Assembly (NCBI GenBank): GCA_013298525.1
Contig: JAAFHW010000003.1
Coordinates: forward strand, 13,247 to 77,246
Source: Flavobacteriia bacterium
GTDB lineage: Bacteria > Bacteroidota > Bacteroidia > Flavobacteriales > Flavobacteriaceae
Direction of reading: 5' to 3'
DNA length: 64,000 nucleotides
Shown: positions 36,942 through 45,768 of the stretch, in pieces
Layout of the letters: each line of letters starts with the position of its first letter
How positions within the stretch are numbered: the first letter of the stretch is position 1
Made by a program: the position numbers and the translations under genes
Notes under the pieces: generated by a model
What the model saw: the letters and a program-made list of their open reading frames with translations, nothing else
Told to the model about the DNA's origin: nothing
Database searches by the model: none

Positions 36942-39530
36942 TTATTCTTTAATAATTTTAATTGTTTTTTCTTGACCTTCACTGATAACTTTTACAAAGT
37001 ATACCCCTTTTGAAAGTTCACTTAAATCAAGTTCTGTTTGTAAATCATTAAATTTTTTATTTAGAATTCTTTGTCCAATTAGTGAAGTAATTTCTATTTC
37101 TTCTATCAATGAAGCATTAGAAATTGATAAACTATTTTTCACTGGATTTGGATAATAATTTAAATTATTGAAAGTATAATTATTTGTTGATAGTCCTGAA
37201 ATGGTAACAGGTAATCTTGTGATGCTTTCTATTCCATTTACTGTTTGCGTTGCATAATAGGTGGTACCAACAACAACCGGGGTTGAAGATGGAATTGCAG
37301 AACTTAATAAAGCATTACTAGATTTATTTGTAGCTGCGCTATACCATTGAATATTTTGTCCTGTTACTTGTAAGCCAGCAAGTGTTCCTGATTGTGGAAT
37401 GTTTTGAGTTAATGGACCTGTGGGTGCAAATGGTGAAACTATTACCAGTGAAACATATGTTGTAGCACAGTTATTGGTATAGTTGGATTCGCATAATTGA
37501 TAGTCAAAATTATAATTTCCGTAAGTAAAATTATTAGGAATGGTAATGGTTCCATTATTGTTTAAAACAATCCCTGGAGGAACGTTTATTCCTGAAAGTA
37601 AAATGTCATTTAAAGCATAAATAGCAGGAATAGTGTTTAATGTATCGTTATCTAAAACAGAATCTGATGTTGTCCCTCCATTTGGGGAAGGAAAGTTTAT
37701 TTGGTCCTGAACTGCAACAATATTTGATGTTAAATTGAAATTAATAATTCCAATAGCACAATTGTTTGGATTGTTGATTTCACAAATTTGATAAGAAAAA
37801 GTATAGTTACCAGCAGGTGTTCCTAGTGCAACGTATATATTCCCATATGCATCTAATGAAAACCCTGTTGGAAAATTTATTGGTGTGATTGTAACGATAT
37901 TTCCATAGGGATCTATATTATTTCCATTTAGCAAATCATTATAAATTACAGATGATGCCGGTGAATTATTGGGCGCATTTAAATAGTTTATATCATCAAC
38001 TGTAGCTTCAATAGCATTTGTCAAAACAATAGTAGCTGTAGCTGTAGCAAAGTTTGTAGGGTAACCATTTTCAGCTATTTTGTAATCAATAGTATAATTT
38101 CCTGCTGGTGTTCCAATAGCAACATTAAAAGTTCCATCTGTATTTAAAGTAAATCCAAGAGGAATATTCATTGCTGTTATGACAACATTGTTTTGAGTTG
38201 CTGGTTGTCCATTCAAAGTATCATTGCTTAACAATGAATCTGAAATAGGCGGATTAATACTATTTTGATAAGTAATAGTATCTGGATTCGCAATTATATT
38301 TGAAGAAAGATTAATTTGTATCGTTGCTGTAGAACAATTGTTAGGGTTTCCAACTTCACAAATTTGATAAGAAAAATTATAGGTACCTACAGGAGTACCC
38401 AATGCAATGCTGATTGTGCCATTTGAGTTTAATGTAAATCCATTTGGAAGGTTAATTCCTGTTACGGTTACATTATTTGTATTTGGAATTGTATTATTTA
38501 AAAAGTCATTTACAAAGATAGAACTTGTAGTATTGTTAGTTGGTGAATTTTGATGAGTAATAGTATCGTTCTCTGCAAAAATGTTGCCATTTATGATGTT
38601 GATTACCACACTATCTTGATCGCAAACCGCATCATAAGTCAGACAAGTTTGGTATCCAATATAATACGTTCCACTAGGAGCATTTGGGGCAATAGTTATT
38701 ATTCCATTTGCATTTATCGATGCAAAACTATTTTGACCAGGAGCTTGAATTGGTAAGGTAGTATTTACTTGGCTACCCAAAAGTGGACCGCCATTAATTG
38801 TGTCATTCAAAAAAACACTAGGGGTTGATCCGCCCGTAATACCATTAATATAAAATGGTCCATCTCCGAGAATATCTAAATTAACATAAGGAACTTGGAT
38901 GGTTATTGATGCAATCGCAAAGTTAGAAGGATTAGCATTTTCGTATATTTTGTAGTTTGCATAATAAGTTCCTTGGGGTGTTTGTGGAGCTATTGCTAAA
39001 GTTCCATTCGGATTAAAGGTTAAACCAATAATACTATTTGGGTTTAACAATGGAACTACAGTGAAATTGTTCAGATTTATTGCAGAACCATTATATGTGT
39101 CATTATTTAAAATCGATACTGTTGTCGTTTGGCCATATAAACCATCAATGTTATTGAAAAAATCATTTTGTAGAGAAAAACTCGATGATACAATATTAAT
39201 TGTAGCTATTGCAGTATCGCAAATAGTTGGAGCACTATTAATGCAAATTTGATATGTTAAGGTATAACTACCAATTGCAAGATTTGAATCCACAGTTATA
39301 GTTCCATCTGCATTTAAAGTTAAACCAACAGGAATTTGTATTGCATTTAGTGATATCAGTGATGTAATAATGGTGTTATTATTCATCGTGTCATTGTTCA
39401 AAACCGATACAGTAGTTCCTCCAGTTGCATAATTAATTGGAACAAAATTGTTGTCATTGACCGCATCAATTGTTTGTGAATTTGAAATCAAAGATGTTAG
39501 TAAAAAACAAAATAAAGCTAATTTTTTCAT
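36942..39530 (-). CDS. Secreted seven-repeat protein with T9SS C-terminal sorting domain
   Basis: This is a large exported protein of unknown role. With the start at 39530 it has 862 residues. A signal peptide (MKKLALFCFLLTSLISNSQT) is followed by about seven tandem repeats of roughly 95 residues. Each carries a VLNNDT-like motif, a GFTLNxxGTIxVxxGTPxGxYxxxYQIC-like core and a TATIxI strand, resembling bacterial Ig/cadherin-like adhesive repeats. One further Ig-like domain (about 745-800) precedes a C-terminal T9SS type A sorting signal (NYYPNPVKNSLSIS, then GVYFVKVISEGQEKTIKIIKE). The track start at 39590 adds 20 residues before the signal and is less likely. It is last in the CHAT operon, possibly with its own promoter. 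Confidence 0.9.
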   Translation of the reverse strand: MKKLALFCFLLTSLISNSQTIDAVNDNNFVPINYATGGTTVSVLNNDTMNNNTIITSLISLNAIQIPVGLTLNADGTITVDSNLAIGSYTLTYQICINSAPTICDTAIATINIVSSSFSLQNDFFNNIDGLYGQTTTVSILNNDTYNGSAINLNNFTVVPLLNPNSIIGLTFNPNGTLAIAPQTPQGTYYANYKIYENANPSNFAIASITIQVPYVNLDILGDGPFYINGITGGSTPSVFLNDTINGGPLLGSQVNTTLPIQAPGQNSFASINANGIITIAPNAPSGTYYIGYQTCLTYDAVCDQDSVVINIINGNIFAENDTITHQNSPTNNTTSSIFVNDFLNNTIPNTNNVTVTGINLPNGFTLNSNGTISIALGTPVGTYNFSYQICEVGNPNNCSTATIQINLSSNIIANPDTITYQNSINPPISDSLLSNDTLNGQPATQNNVVITAMNIPLGFTLNTDGTFNVAIGTPAGNYTIDYKIAENGYPTNFATATATIVLTNAIEATVDDINYLNAPNNSPASSVIYNDLLNGNNIDPYGNIVTITPINFPTGFSLDAYGNIYVALGTPAGNYTFSYQICEINNPNNCAIGIINFNLTSNIVAVQDQINFPSPNGGTTSDSVLDNDTLNTIPAIYALNDILLSGINVPPGIVLNNNGTITIPNNFTYGNYNFDYQLCESNYTNNCATTYVSLVIVSPFAPTGPLTQNIPQSGTLAGLQVTGQNIQWYSAATNKSSNALLSSAIPSSTPVVVGTTYYATQTVNGIESITRLPVTISGLSTNNYTFNNLNYYPNPVKNSLSISNASLIEEIEITSLIGQRILNKKFNDLQTELDLSELSKGVYFVKVISEGQEKTIKIIKE

Positions 39531-39545
39531 ATTCAAAAGTTTAAA

Positions 39546-39553
39546 CAAATATA
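39546..39553 (-). promoter_or_regulatory. -7 box before the T9SS repeat-protein gene
   Basis: TATATTTG on the minus strand fits TAnnTTTG, 15 bases upstream of the ATG at 39530, within the 3' end of the retropepsin gene's downstream gap. No good -33 element is seen at the usual spacing. Confidence 0.4.
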
Positions 39554-39571
39554 AAAAAAATTGTAAATGCT

Positions 39572-40009
39572 TTACTTCAAATACAAACAATGATTATAAT
39601 AATCTATAATAGCTTTTCCTTGTAATAAAATATCAGCGCCAATAATCCCTTGAACTGGTTTGGCTTTATATTGTTGTAGTGCAATATTAACATGAGATAA
39701 ATCAAAAATCACCAAATGAAAATCAGTTTCTTTCCATCTGCCAAGTTGTAAGGTGTTGTTTTTTGCAACTTGTGTAAACATTCCAGTGGCACCAGCTCCA
39801 GCAGCTCTAGTTTTAGATTTTTTGGCTTTTAGTTGAAATAATTCAACGCTCTCAAATCCAACACAACTATTACTCGCACCAGTATCTAGAATAAAGTTTC
39901 CTTTTACGCCGTTAATACTTGCTTTTATAAGTAAATGCTGGGTTTTAGAAACTTTGAAAGCAATTTTTTTGTAATTGTTTTTCTTTAAAGTCGTTTGGAA
40001 TTCTTCCAT
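39572..40009 (-). CDS. Retropepsin-like aspartic protease
   Basis: This is a single-domain aspartyl protease homologue, likely active as a dimer as in the retropepsin family. The 145-residue protein has the catalytic motif FILDTGASNSCV (D42) and the second family signature GIIGADILLQ near residue 120. Hydrophobic-glycine spacing is typical. No signal peptide is visible (MEEFQTTLKKNNYKKIAF), so it is predicted cytoplasmic. The ATG lies inside the 3' end of the CHAT gene (25-base overlap), which implies translational coupling. A processing role linked to the CHAT protein or exported products is an inference only. Confidence 0.9.
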   Translation of the reverse strand: MEEFQTTLKKNNYKKIAFKVSKTQHLLIKASINGVKGNFILDTGASNSCVGFESVELFQLKAKKSKTRAAGAGATGMFTQVAKNNTLQLGRWKETDFHLVIFDLSHVNIALQQYKAKPVQGIIGADILLQGKAIIDYYNHCLYLK

Positions 40010-42570
40010 TTTTTAAAAATTTTGAATAGCAAAAGTAAAGCAATTACGCTTCCTAAAATTGAAAACCAAATAAAATAGTTTCCATTAGAGTTGGTTTCTA
40101 ATGTTCCGTAATATACAAAGGAACTCCAATAATAAGGCGATTTTTTTGCATTTGGTATCGATTCATCTGAAAGAAAATCAAGCTTTGCTTTATTTGTAGC
40201 TTCGTAATAGGATTTGCCAGATTTTATATTGGAATAGAATTTTTCCATCAAAATTGAAGTCGTAAAATCGTTTACTTTCCATAAGGAGAATAACAGATTT
40301 TGAGCTCCAGCAAATTGAAATCCTCGCGCAATACTCATGGCTCCTTCAGCTTTATAAAGTTTGCCAATTCCAGTTTCGCAGGCACTCAATACTACCAAAT
40401 TCGGGTTGATTTCTAAATTATATAACTCAGAATATAAGATTTCGGAATTATAAAATTTGATATTCGCCTGATCAATAATATCGCCTGAATCGGCATGTGT
40501 TGAAAGATGAAGAATGGAATAATTTTGAGCATTTGAACTGAAGTTTTTAAATGTTGCTTCGGCTTTTGAAAGATAATTACCATCAAATTTCTCTTGAATA
40601 GCTTCCATTTCTTTTTTGGAAAAAGCTAGTTCTAAATTGGTTTTTTCAAATATTGGAAACACGCCAAGAACAGTTTCTTTATCAAATTTAAAAGGAACGG
40701 AGTTCAAATAAAATGAAGCAGAATTATTATAGCCAATTGCGAAATCATTTAATAAATAATTCATTTTGGCAAAATTGGTTGTTTTAGATTCTTTAGTAAT
40801 CAAAGCCTCAAAAGGAAGAAAAGTAAGAATGCCATCAGGAATAATGATGAGGTTTTTATAAGTTGATTTTACAGGAAGTTTCAGCATTTTATAAACTAAA
40901 AATCCATGATGATTATATTCAGAAACATGGTTTGCAATCTTCTCACTATCAGAAAAATAATCTATAAATGATCTTATTGTTCTAATGGAATTATCGTCAA
41001 TTTTAATAAAATCTAACTTTATATTTCCGTTTTCTAAGGTGAAACTATATAGTCTGTTTTGACCATAGAAATATTCAACCAAAATAGCTTTGTCTTTTTT
41101 TAATTTTGAAAACAAATTATTAATATCAACTATTTTGGATTCATTTGATTTTTCAGATGTTTTCGATTTCAATAAAAGCATCAACTCATTTTGTTTTTTG
41201 ATGGCATTATTGATTATAGAAATGTCGGCTGAATCTAATTTTTGTTGCTCTTTGCTAATTATAGTATTCCAATTTTGAAGTTGTTCTAAAATTAGTTTTT
41301 CTTCTCTTGAAATTGTTTTGTTTTTCGAAATAGTTTGTTTTAGAACTGCCGATTTTGTTTGCTCTTGTAATACAAAGGCATTTTCAACATAACTTATTTT
41401 TTTCTCTTTTTGATAAAGCGAATAGAAGATGTCAAGACATTTTTCTGTTCGATTTCGGTTTCTAATCTGTGTAATTATTTTAGAGTTTTCATAAACCAAA
41501 AGCGATTGAAATAACTCCTCTATATGAAAAGAAAGCTGGTAGCTTTCTAATGCTTTTTTGGATTGATTCTGCGCTAAAAATAGTTCGGCTTGTAAATCTA
41601 AAGCATCTAATAAAGTAGTTTCTGCATAAAGAGAATTCTTATTGGGAAGATTGCCTTTTGATTTATTAAAATAAGGAATTAGAATCGTAAAAGCGTCTTT
41701 GATTTTGATATCTGCCTCCGATATTTTTCCTTCTTTGAATAACAAATTAGCTTCTTCAATGCTAAATTGAGCTTTTTTTCGAGGCTCTAAATTTGGTAAT
41801 TTGTTAAACTCATTTCGTGCTTTTTCAAAATAGGAATCTGCTAATTTCACATCTGAATAAATATTTAATTTTGATAAATTTCTATAAGCATTTGATAAAG
41901 TTTCAATTTGAGATTTATCTGACTTTAATAAAGAAATTGATTGTAAATAGGAACTTTCTGCTTTGTCAGATTTAGTATTCAGAAAATAATTATTTCCTAA
42001 ATTATTCAATAGAACACCTTTTTGTGTAGCGGTTAATCTTTCTGTTTTTATTGTTTTTTCAAGTAAATCGGTAGCTTGATTAATTCTTCCTGAGTTTTGA
42101 TATACATTGGATAAATTGAGAATAGCCGCATACTTTTGTGCCTGATTTTTTTCAACAGTAGCAATGTAGAAGTATTGTTTTATGGTATTTTCTGCATTAT
42201 CATAATCCCCAATAATAGTATAAAGATTACCTAATGGTTTTAAACAAAACTCGGTTATATCATAGTCAGAAAGTTTGTTTTTTTGAAACAACTGCCATGC
42301 GCTTTCATAACTTGAAATAGCTTTATTAGTAAACCCAAATTGATTTTGATAGTAAGCTTTATTGCTTTTTAAAATTACCAAAGCAAGAATTTCAGCTTTT
42401 GATTTTGGATGAAATGTTTTTTCTAAAGCTTCAAGTTTTTTCAAATTTTCATCACTCGGATTGGCAACAAATGCATCAATTGCATAATAAATTTTATCTT
42501 CTAAAGTAACCTCATTACTTTGAGAAAACATCATTTGAGTGAATAAGAAAAGAAGAATTATTTTCCGCAT
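39985..42570 (-). CDS. CHAT-domain (caspase-like) protein with TPR repeats and C-terminal membrane anchor
   Basis: This is a putative cysteine protease of the caspase HetF-associated-with-TPR family. It has 861 residues. A signal peptide (MRKIILLFLFTQMMFSQSN) is followed by a TPR/helical region (about 60-370), a coiled, Lys/Glu-rich helical linker (about 390-480), and a CHAT domain (about 540-825). The likely dyad is H692 in LHLSTHADSG and C731 in VVLSACETG. The domain ends with YYWSSFVYYGTLE. A transmembrane helix (about 834-853, FIWFSILGSVIALLLLF) and a basic tail follow. The signal plus C-terminal helix suggest the domain faces the periplasm. It is 3 bases from the upstream PKD gene and overlaps the retropepsin gene. 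Confidence 0.93.
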   Translation of the reverse strand: MRKIILLFLFTQMMFSQSNEVTLEDKIYYAIDAFVANPSDENLKKLEALEKTFHPKSKAEILALVILKSNKAYYQNQFGFTNKAISSYESAWQLFQKNKLSDYDITEFCLKPLGNLYTIIGDYDNAENTIKQYFYIATVEKNQAQKYAAILNLSNVYQNSGRINQATDLLEKTIKTERLTATQKGVLLNNLGNNYFLNTKSDKAESSYLQSISLLKSDKSQIETLSNAYRNLSKLNIYSDVKLADSYFEKARNEFNKLPNLEPRKKAQFSIEEANLLFKEGKISEADIKIKDAFTILIPYFNKSKGNLPNKNSLYAETTLLDALDLQAELFLAQNQSKKALESYQLSFHIEELFQSLLVYENSKIITQIRNRNRTEKCLDIFYSLYQKEKKISYVENAFVLQEQTKSAVLKQTISKNKTISREEKLILEQLQNWNTIISKEQQKLDSADISIINNAIKKQNELMLLLKSKTSEKSNESKIVDINNLFSKLKKDKAILVEYFYGQNRLYSFTLENGNIKLDFIKIDDNSIRTIRSFIDYFSDSEKIANHVSEYNHHGFLVYKMLKLPVKSTYKNLIIIPDGILTFLPFEALITKESKTTNFAKMNYLLNDFAIGYNNSASFYLNSVPFKFDKETVLGVFPIFEKTNLELAFSKKEMEAIQEKFDGNYLSKAEATFKNFSSNAQNYSILHLSTHADSGDIIDQANIKFYNSEILYSELYNLEINPNLVVLSACETGIGKLYKAEGAMSIARGFQFAGAQNLLFSLWKVNDFTTSILMEKFYSNIKSGKSYYEATNKAKLDFLSDESIPNAKKSPYYWSSFVYYGTLETNSNGNYFIWFSILGSVIALLLLFKIFKKWKNSKRL

Positions 42571-42573
42571 AAA

Positions 42574-44580
42574 TTAAAACTTCCAAATGCCATAAAACTG
42601 CCAATAATCAAACTCTTTTTCAAAGTTTTTGTAATATCTAATTCCAACACTTGGTCCAATTCTGGCAAAGCCAAAAGTTACATCTGCAAACAAACTAGTC
42701 TGGGTTTTTGAGAAATTTTTTGAAGTAGTTTTTGAACTATTAGATTCTTGTAAATCGGTTATTTCATTTCCTGGAATTGGTGGATTTTGACCAAAATTTA
42801 CAGCATAATATTTTTTTGAAAAATCATTTTCTACAGTTTCATTCATTATTAAGGATAGTTGTGGTCCAGCGCCAACACCAATATAATTGTTAATGTTATA
42901 ACGTAAAGAAATAGGTACAATATCAATTAAATTTCTAGTTAATTTTGAGGAACTCGATGTTTGTGTAAAAGCAGCATCAACAAGGGTTCCATTACTCAGT
43001 ATAATTGGTGGTGTAAATTGTTGCAAAAGTAGAGGTGAAGTAGTATTGTTTCCGCCAGTTTCTAGATGATTAAAATAAATTTCCGATTGCCAATAAAAGC
43101 GATAAGATTTATATGGAGAAATTGTAGCTCCAACAAAAAAACTCTTTGGGTTTTCTTGATCTGGAAAATAATTGTATCCAGCTTTTGCTCCAATTGAAAT
43201 TCCGGGTTTGAATCTTGTTACAGCATAATTGGTAATTACAGGTTCGTTTTTATCAAAGAAAATTGACGTTTTACTTTTGGTTTTTATCTTGTGAAAATCT
43301 TTGGCAAATCTCAAGGAATATTTTACAAATCCTTTAGTCGAATCGCGTTCTTTTACATTCTTTTGTTGACTTCCTGGAAGATAAATATTTTTAAATGTAA
43401 AATGAATTTGATCCTTTTTAATTATCGTATCCAAACAACTGTAATTTACAACTTCATTTTTAGGACAGATTGGACATTTAGGATATAAATCAACAATTTG
43501 GAGTGTTTTTTTATCAAACATTTCTGGAATATCGGTTTCAAGTCTAATGGTTTTTGCCGGACCTTCTCCATCATTTTGAAAACGCGTTTTAAAATTTAGT
43601 GTTTTTAATCGAACCAATCTATAATTGATAAGAGTTCCGTTACTAGACATTTTATTAGGATCGTGTGACGTTACAATTTCCATTTCTAATGTTTTCTTTT
43701 TATGGTTTTTGTAGTTTCTGTCAGGAACATAAACGCCACGCATTCTTACAGTTGCGCTAGTGTCTTTAATCATGTCTGGTGTTGTTTTGAAACTCATAAA
43801 AACATTGCGAGTTTCTTTAGCATTCATTGCATCAAATTCTAAAATTTTAACATCAGAAAATAGGGCTTTGCTTTCTGCTAAAGTCATATCTAAGTTTTCA
43901 TCTTCAGTAGAAAAGGATTTTTTGAAATAAGTATAATCATCAACAGAGGCTACATTTTCATTAGAATTATTTTTGTCGTCAACAGAAGCAATTCCGTTTT
44001 CAATAATTTCTCTTTCTCCAAAATGTGTTCGGGTTTCTAATAGTTCGAAGTTTTTATTTTTAAACTCTTTATCGTTGTAAAACAAGTATAATTTTCCGCT
44101 AGAAACATAATCAAGAAGATTTTGATAACTCAAAACGACAATCATTTCTTCCTCAGGAACCGGTTCGCGATTGTTGAATATTTTAAATCCATCTTCGGTT
44201 TCAATAGAAGCAATATCCTCCGATTTGTCATCAGTAATTTCTGTTATAGCAACAGTTTTTGGTCGAGTAGAAGGTGGTTTTCCATTGTCATAATTATTTG
44301 TAACAGCAAGGTTTACTTTATAATCACCTTTCTTTTTATATACTTTTTTAGGTTCTTTAGCTTTGCTATAACTGCCATCGCCAAGTTCCCAAAAGTAACT
44401 ATAACTTGCTGGTGGTGCACCGGCAATTTGATTTAATGGAGGAGTTTCTGGTTTTAAAGAAACCAAGTTTCCTTTTTTATCAAAGCTAATAGTAGCTTTT
44501 CTGGTAACTGTATCTTTTACTTTTGTTTGAGAAAAAGAAAAAAAGGTAGTTAAAAACAGGAGTAAAACTAATTTTTTCAT
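42574..44580 (-). CDS. PKD-domain outer-membrane beta-barrel protein
   Basis: This is the first gene of the CHAT operon. With the start at 44580 it has 668 residues; the track start at 44601 adds 7 residues before the signal peptide MKKLVLLLFLTTFFSFSQT. A PKD domain lies near residues 45-105 (YSYFWELGDGSYSKAKEPKKVYKKKGDYKVNL). A middle region carries the HDPNKM...FKTRFQNDGEGPAKTIRLETDIP motif, like conserved repeats preceding T9SS signals in Bacteroidota. The last 200 residues look like a barrel (GISIGAKAGYNYF, VGAGPQLSLIM, FGFARIGPSVGIRYYK, ending FYGIWKF). It probably sits in the outer membrane with domains facing out or into the periplasm. Function is unknown. Confidence 0.85.
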   Translation of the reverse strand: MKKLVLLLFLTTFFSFSQTKVKDTVTRKATISFDKKGNLVSLKPETPPLNQIAGAPPASYSYFWELGDGSYSKAKEPKKVYKKKGDYKVNLAVTNNYDNGKPPSTRPKTVAITEITDDKSEDIASIETEDGFKIFNNREPVPEEEMIVVLSYQNLLDYVSSGKLYLFYNDKEFKNKNFELLETRTHFGEREIIENGIASVDDKNNSNENVASVDDYTYFKKSFSTEDENLDMTLAESKALFSDVKILEFDAMNAKETRNVFMSFKTTPDMIKDTSATVRMRGVYVPDRNYKNHKKKTLEMEIVTSHDPNKMSSNGTLINYRLVRLKTLNFKTRFQNDGEGPAKTIRLETDIPEMFDKKTLQIVDLYPKCPICPKNEVVNYSCLDTIIKKDQIHFTFKNIYLPGSQQKNVKERDSTKGFVKYSLRFAKDFHKIKTKSKTSIFFDKNEPVITNYAVTRFKPGISIGAKAGYNYFPDQENPKSFFVGATISPYKSYRFYWQSEIYFNHLETGGNNTTSPLLLQQFTPPIILSNGTLVDAAFTQTSSSSKLTRNLIDIVPISLRYNINNYIGVGAGPQLSLIMNETVENDFSKKYYAVNFGQNPPIPGNEITDLQESNSSKTTSKNFSKTQTSLFADVTFGFARIGPSVGIRYYKNFEKEFDYWQFYGIWKF

Positions 44581-44613
44581 TGTAAAAAGGTTGGTTAGCA
44601 TTTATAAAAATAA

Positions 44614-44643
44614 CAAAAAGCGATGAATAAATCACCGCTTTTC
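44614..44643 (-). terminator. Terminator after the 327-residue lipoprotein gene
   Basis: On the minus strand AAAAGCGGTGA pairs with TCATCGCTTTT (11 pairs including one G-T) and is followed by T. It separates the upstream lipoprotein gene from the CHAT operon, although some read-through is possible. Confidence 0.7.
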
Positions 44644-44666
44644 CAAAAATAAACTTAACCTAACTA

Positions 44667-45650
44667 TTATTGAATTGCATTTATCGCTGCTACAAGTTGT
44701 GCTTCAGAACCAACAGTTGTTTCGCCAAGTGTGAATGTATATTCATCGTTTGCAGCAACAGTAACTCCTTTTATAGCATATCTCCATTGACCATTTTCTT
44801 CTGTTGCAAAAATTACATGACATTGTAAACCAATTGGAATTTGACCATAATGTTCGCTGAATTTTTTAGTTGTTGGGTTGTAAGTATCCAACTTTGCTAA
44901 AGCATTTTGTCCTTCACCATCATAAGATAAATAAATGGCACAATTGGTATTGTCATATCCGTTTGGAACACTTGCAAGTAAGGTTGTTTTTGGTCTTGGA
45001 TCACTATAAAATCTATCTACATTTGACCAACCAAAGTTTCCAAAAGTAACATAATAACTGTTTTGTTCAAATCCAACTCCGCCACCTTGAGGTCCAGCAG
45101 GCGTTGTATTTGCTGCTTCCCAAACTAAATTTTCTGGATTATCCATATTCCCATCCCATAATGTCATGCTAGTATCAATTGCATTTTCAGTAAGATTTGA
45201 TGGGACAAGTAAAACCATATTACAAGTGATTGCTAATTGTTGACCACCTTGAGTGGCGTTGATATAAAATTCTCCACCAGAAATTAAAAGATTTTTGTCT
45301 CCATTTGGCATTAGACCCATTGTAGGTTTGTTGGTAGTTAACATGTGTCCTTTATCAAAAAGTTCTACATATTCTATATCTACAGCACCAGTAACTGGGT
45401 TTCCGTTTTTTGTTAGACAGTTTCCATTTATCATTATAGTTACTCCTTTTGTAGAGGTCAATGTTACTGTTCCGGTTCCGGCAGTCATTGTAAAATGTTG
45501 TGTCAAATTCTCTAAAGCAGTTTCTCTAATGTTTGCAAATTGCGCTGCACTTGGAGGAAGTTGTACTGCTGAATTGTTGTCGTCGTTTGAGCAACTTGTT
45601 AGAGCTAATGTTGCTAAAAATAAAAGGCTGATGTTTTTAAGTGATTTCAT
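44667..45650 (-). CDS. Secreted lipoprotein of unknown function (ECF element target)
   Basis: This 327-residue lipoprotein (MKSLKNISLLFLATLALTSCSNDD) has a clear lipobox LTSC followed by NDD. The mature part is beta-rich and includes TGTVTLTSTKGVTIMINGNCL followed by NPVTGAVDIEYVELFDKG, a carboxypeptidase-regulatory-like beta pattern seen in Bacteroidota surface proteins. It also has a Gly-rich stretch near the middle. I do not recognise a catalytic domain. Its upstream gap contains element A and the leader AACATCAAAAAATTAGAAAT shared with the two next genes. It is followed by a terminator. Confidence 0.85.
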   Translation of the reverse strand: MKSLKNISLLFLATLALTSCSNDDNNSAVQLPPSAAQFANIRETALENLTQHFTMTAGTGTVTLTSTKGVTIMINGNCLTKNGNPVTGAVDIEYVELFDKGHMLTTNKPTMGLMPNGDKNLLISGGEFYINATQGGQQLAITCNMVLLVPSNLTENAIDTSMTLWDGNMDNPENLVWEAANTTPAGPQGGGVGFEQNSYYVTFGNFGWSNVDRFYSDPRPKTTLLASVPNGYDNTNCAIYLSYDGEGQNALAKLDTYNPTTKKFSEHYGQIPIGLQCHVIFATEENGQWRYAIKGVTVAANDEYTFTLGETTVGSEAQLVAAINAIQ

Positions 45651-45713
45651 AATTTCTAATTTTTTGATGTTTTTAATCTGAACTCGTTTCAGATTCTTTT
45701 TGTTTTATATTGT

Positions 45714-45743
45714 TATATCAACTGGGATAATTATTTGTTACCC
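45714..45743 (-). promoter_or_regulatory. ECF-type promoter element A
   Basis: On the minus strand GGGGTAACAAAT is followed by a spacer and CAGTTGATATA; GTAAC and GATATA are 17 bases apart. It lies 64 bases upstream of the lipoprotein ATG at 45650. AACTGGG and CCCAGTT arms form an inverted repeat around the spacer. Confidence 0.75.
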
Positions 45744-45768
45744 CAGTTTTAAAAGTTTTTTTAATCTA

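Noticed and set aside
36942-39530. Repeats considered as a CRISPR array or DNA satellite
   Set aside because: The units are about 285 bases, in frame and protein-coding, and there are no spacers; no CRISPR array was found anywhere in the window.
44122-44436. 104-residue plus-strand ORF opposite the PKD/barrel gene
   Set aside because: It is a Phe/Ile-rich shadow of the PKD region, with no promoter or ribosome-binding signal.
45295-45681. 128-residue plus-strand ORF opposite the lipoprotein gene at 44667-45650
   Set aside because: It is antisense to a gene with a clear lipoprotein signal and controlled upstream element; no supporting start or motif.
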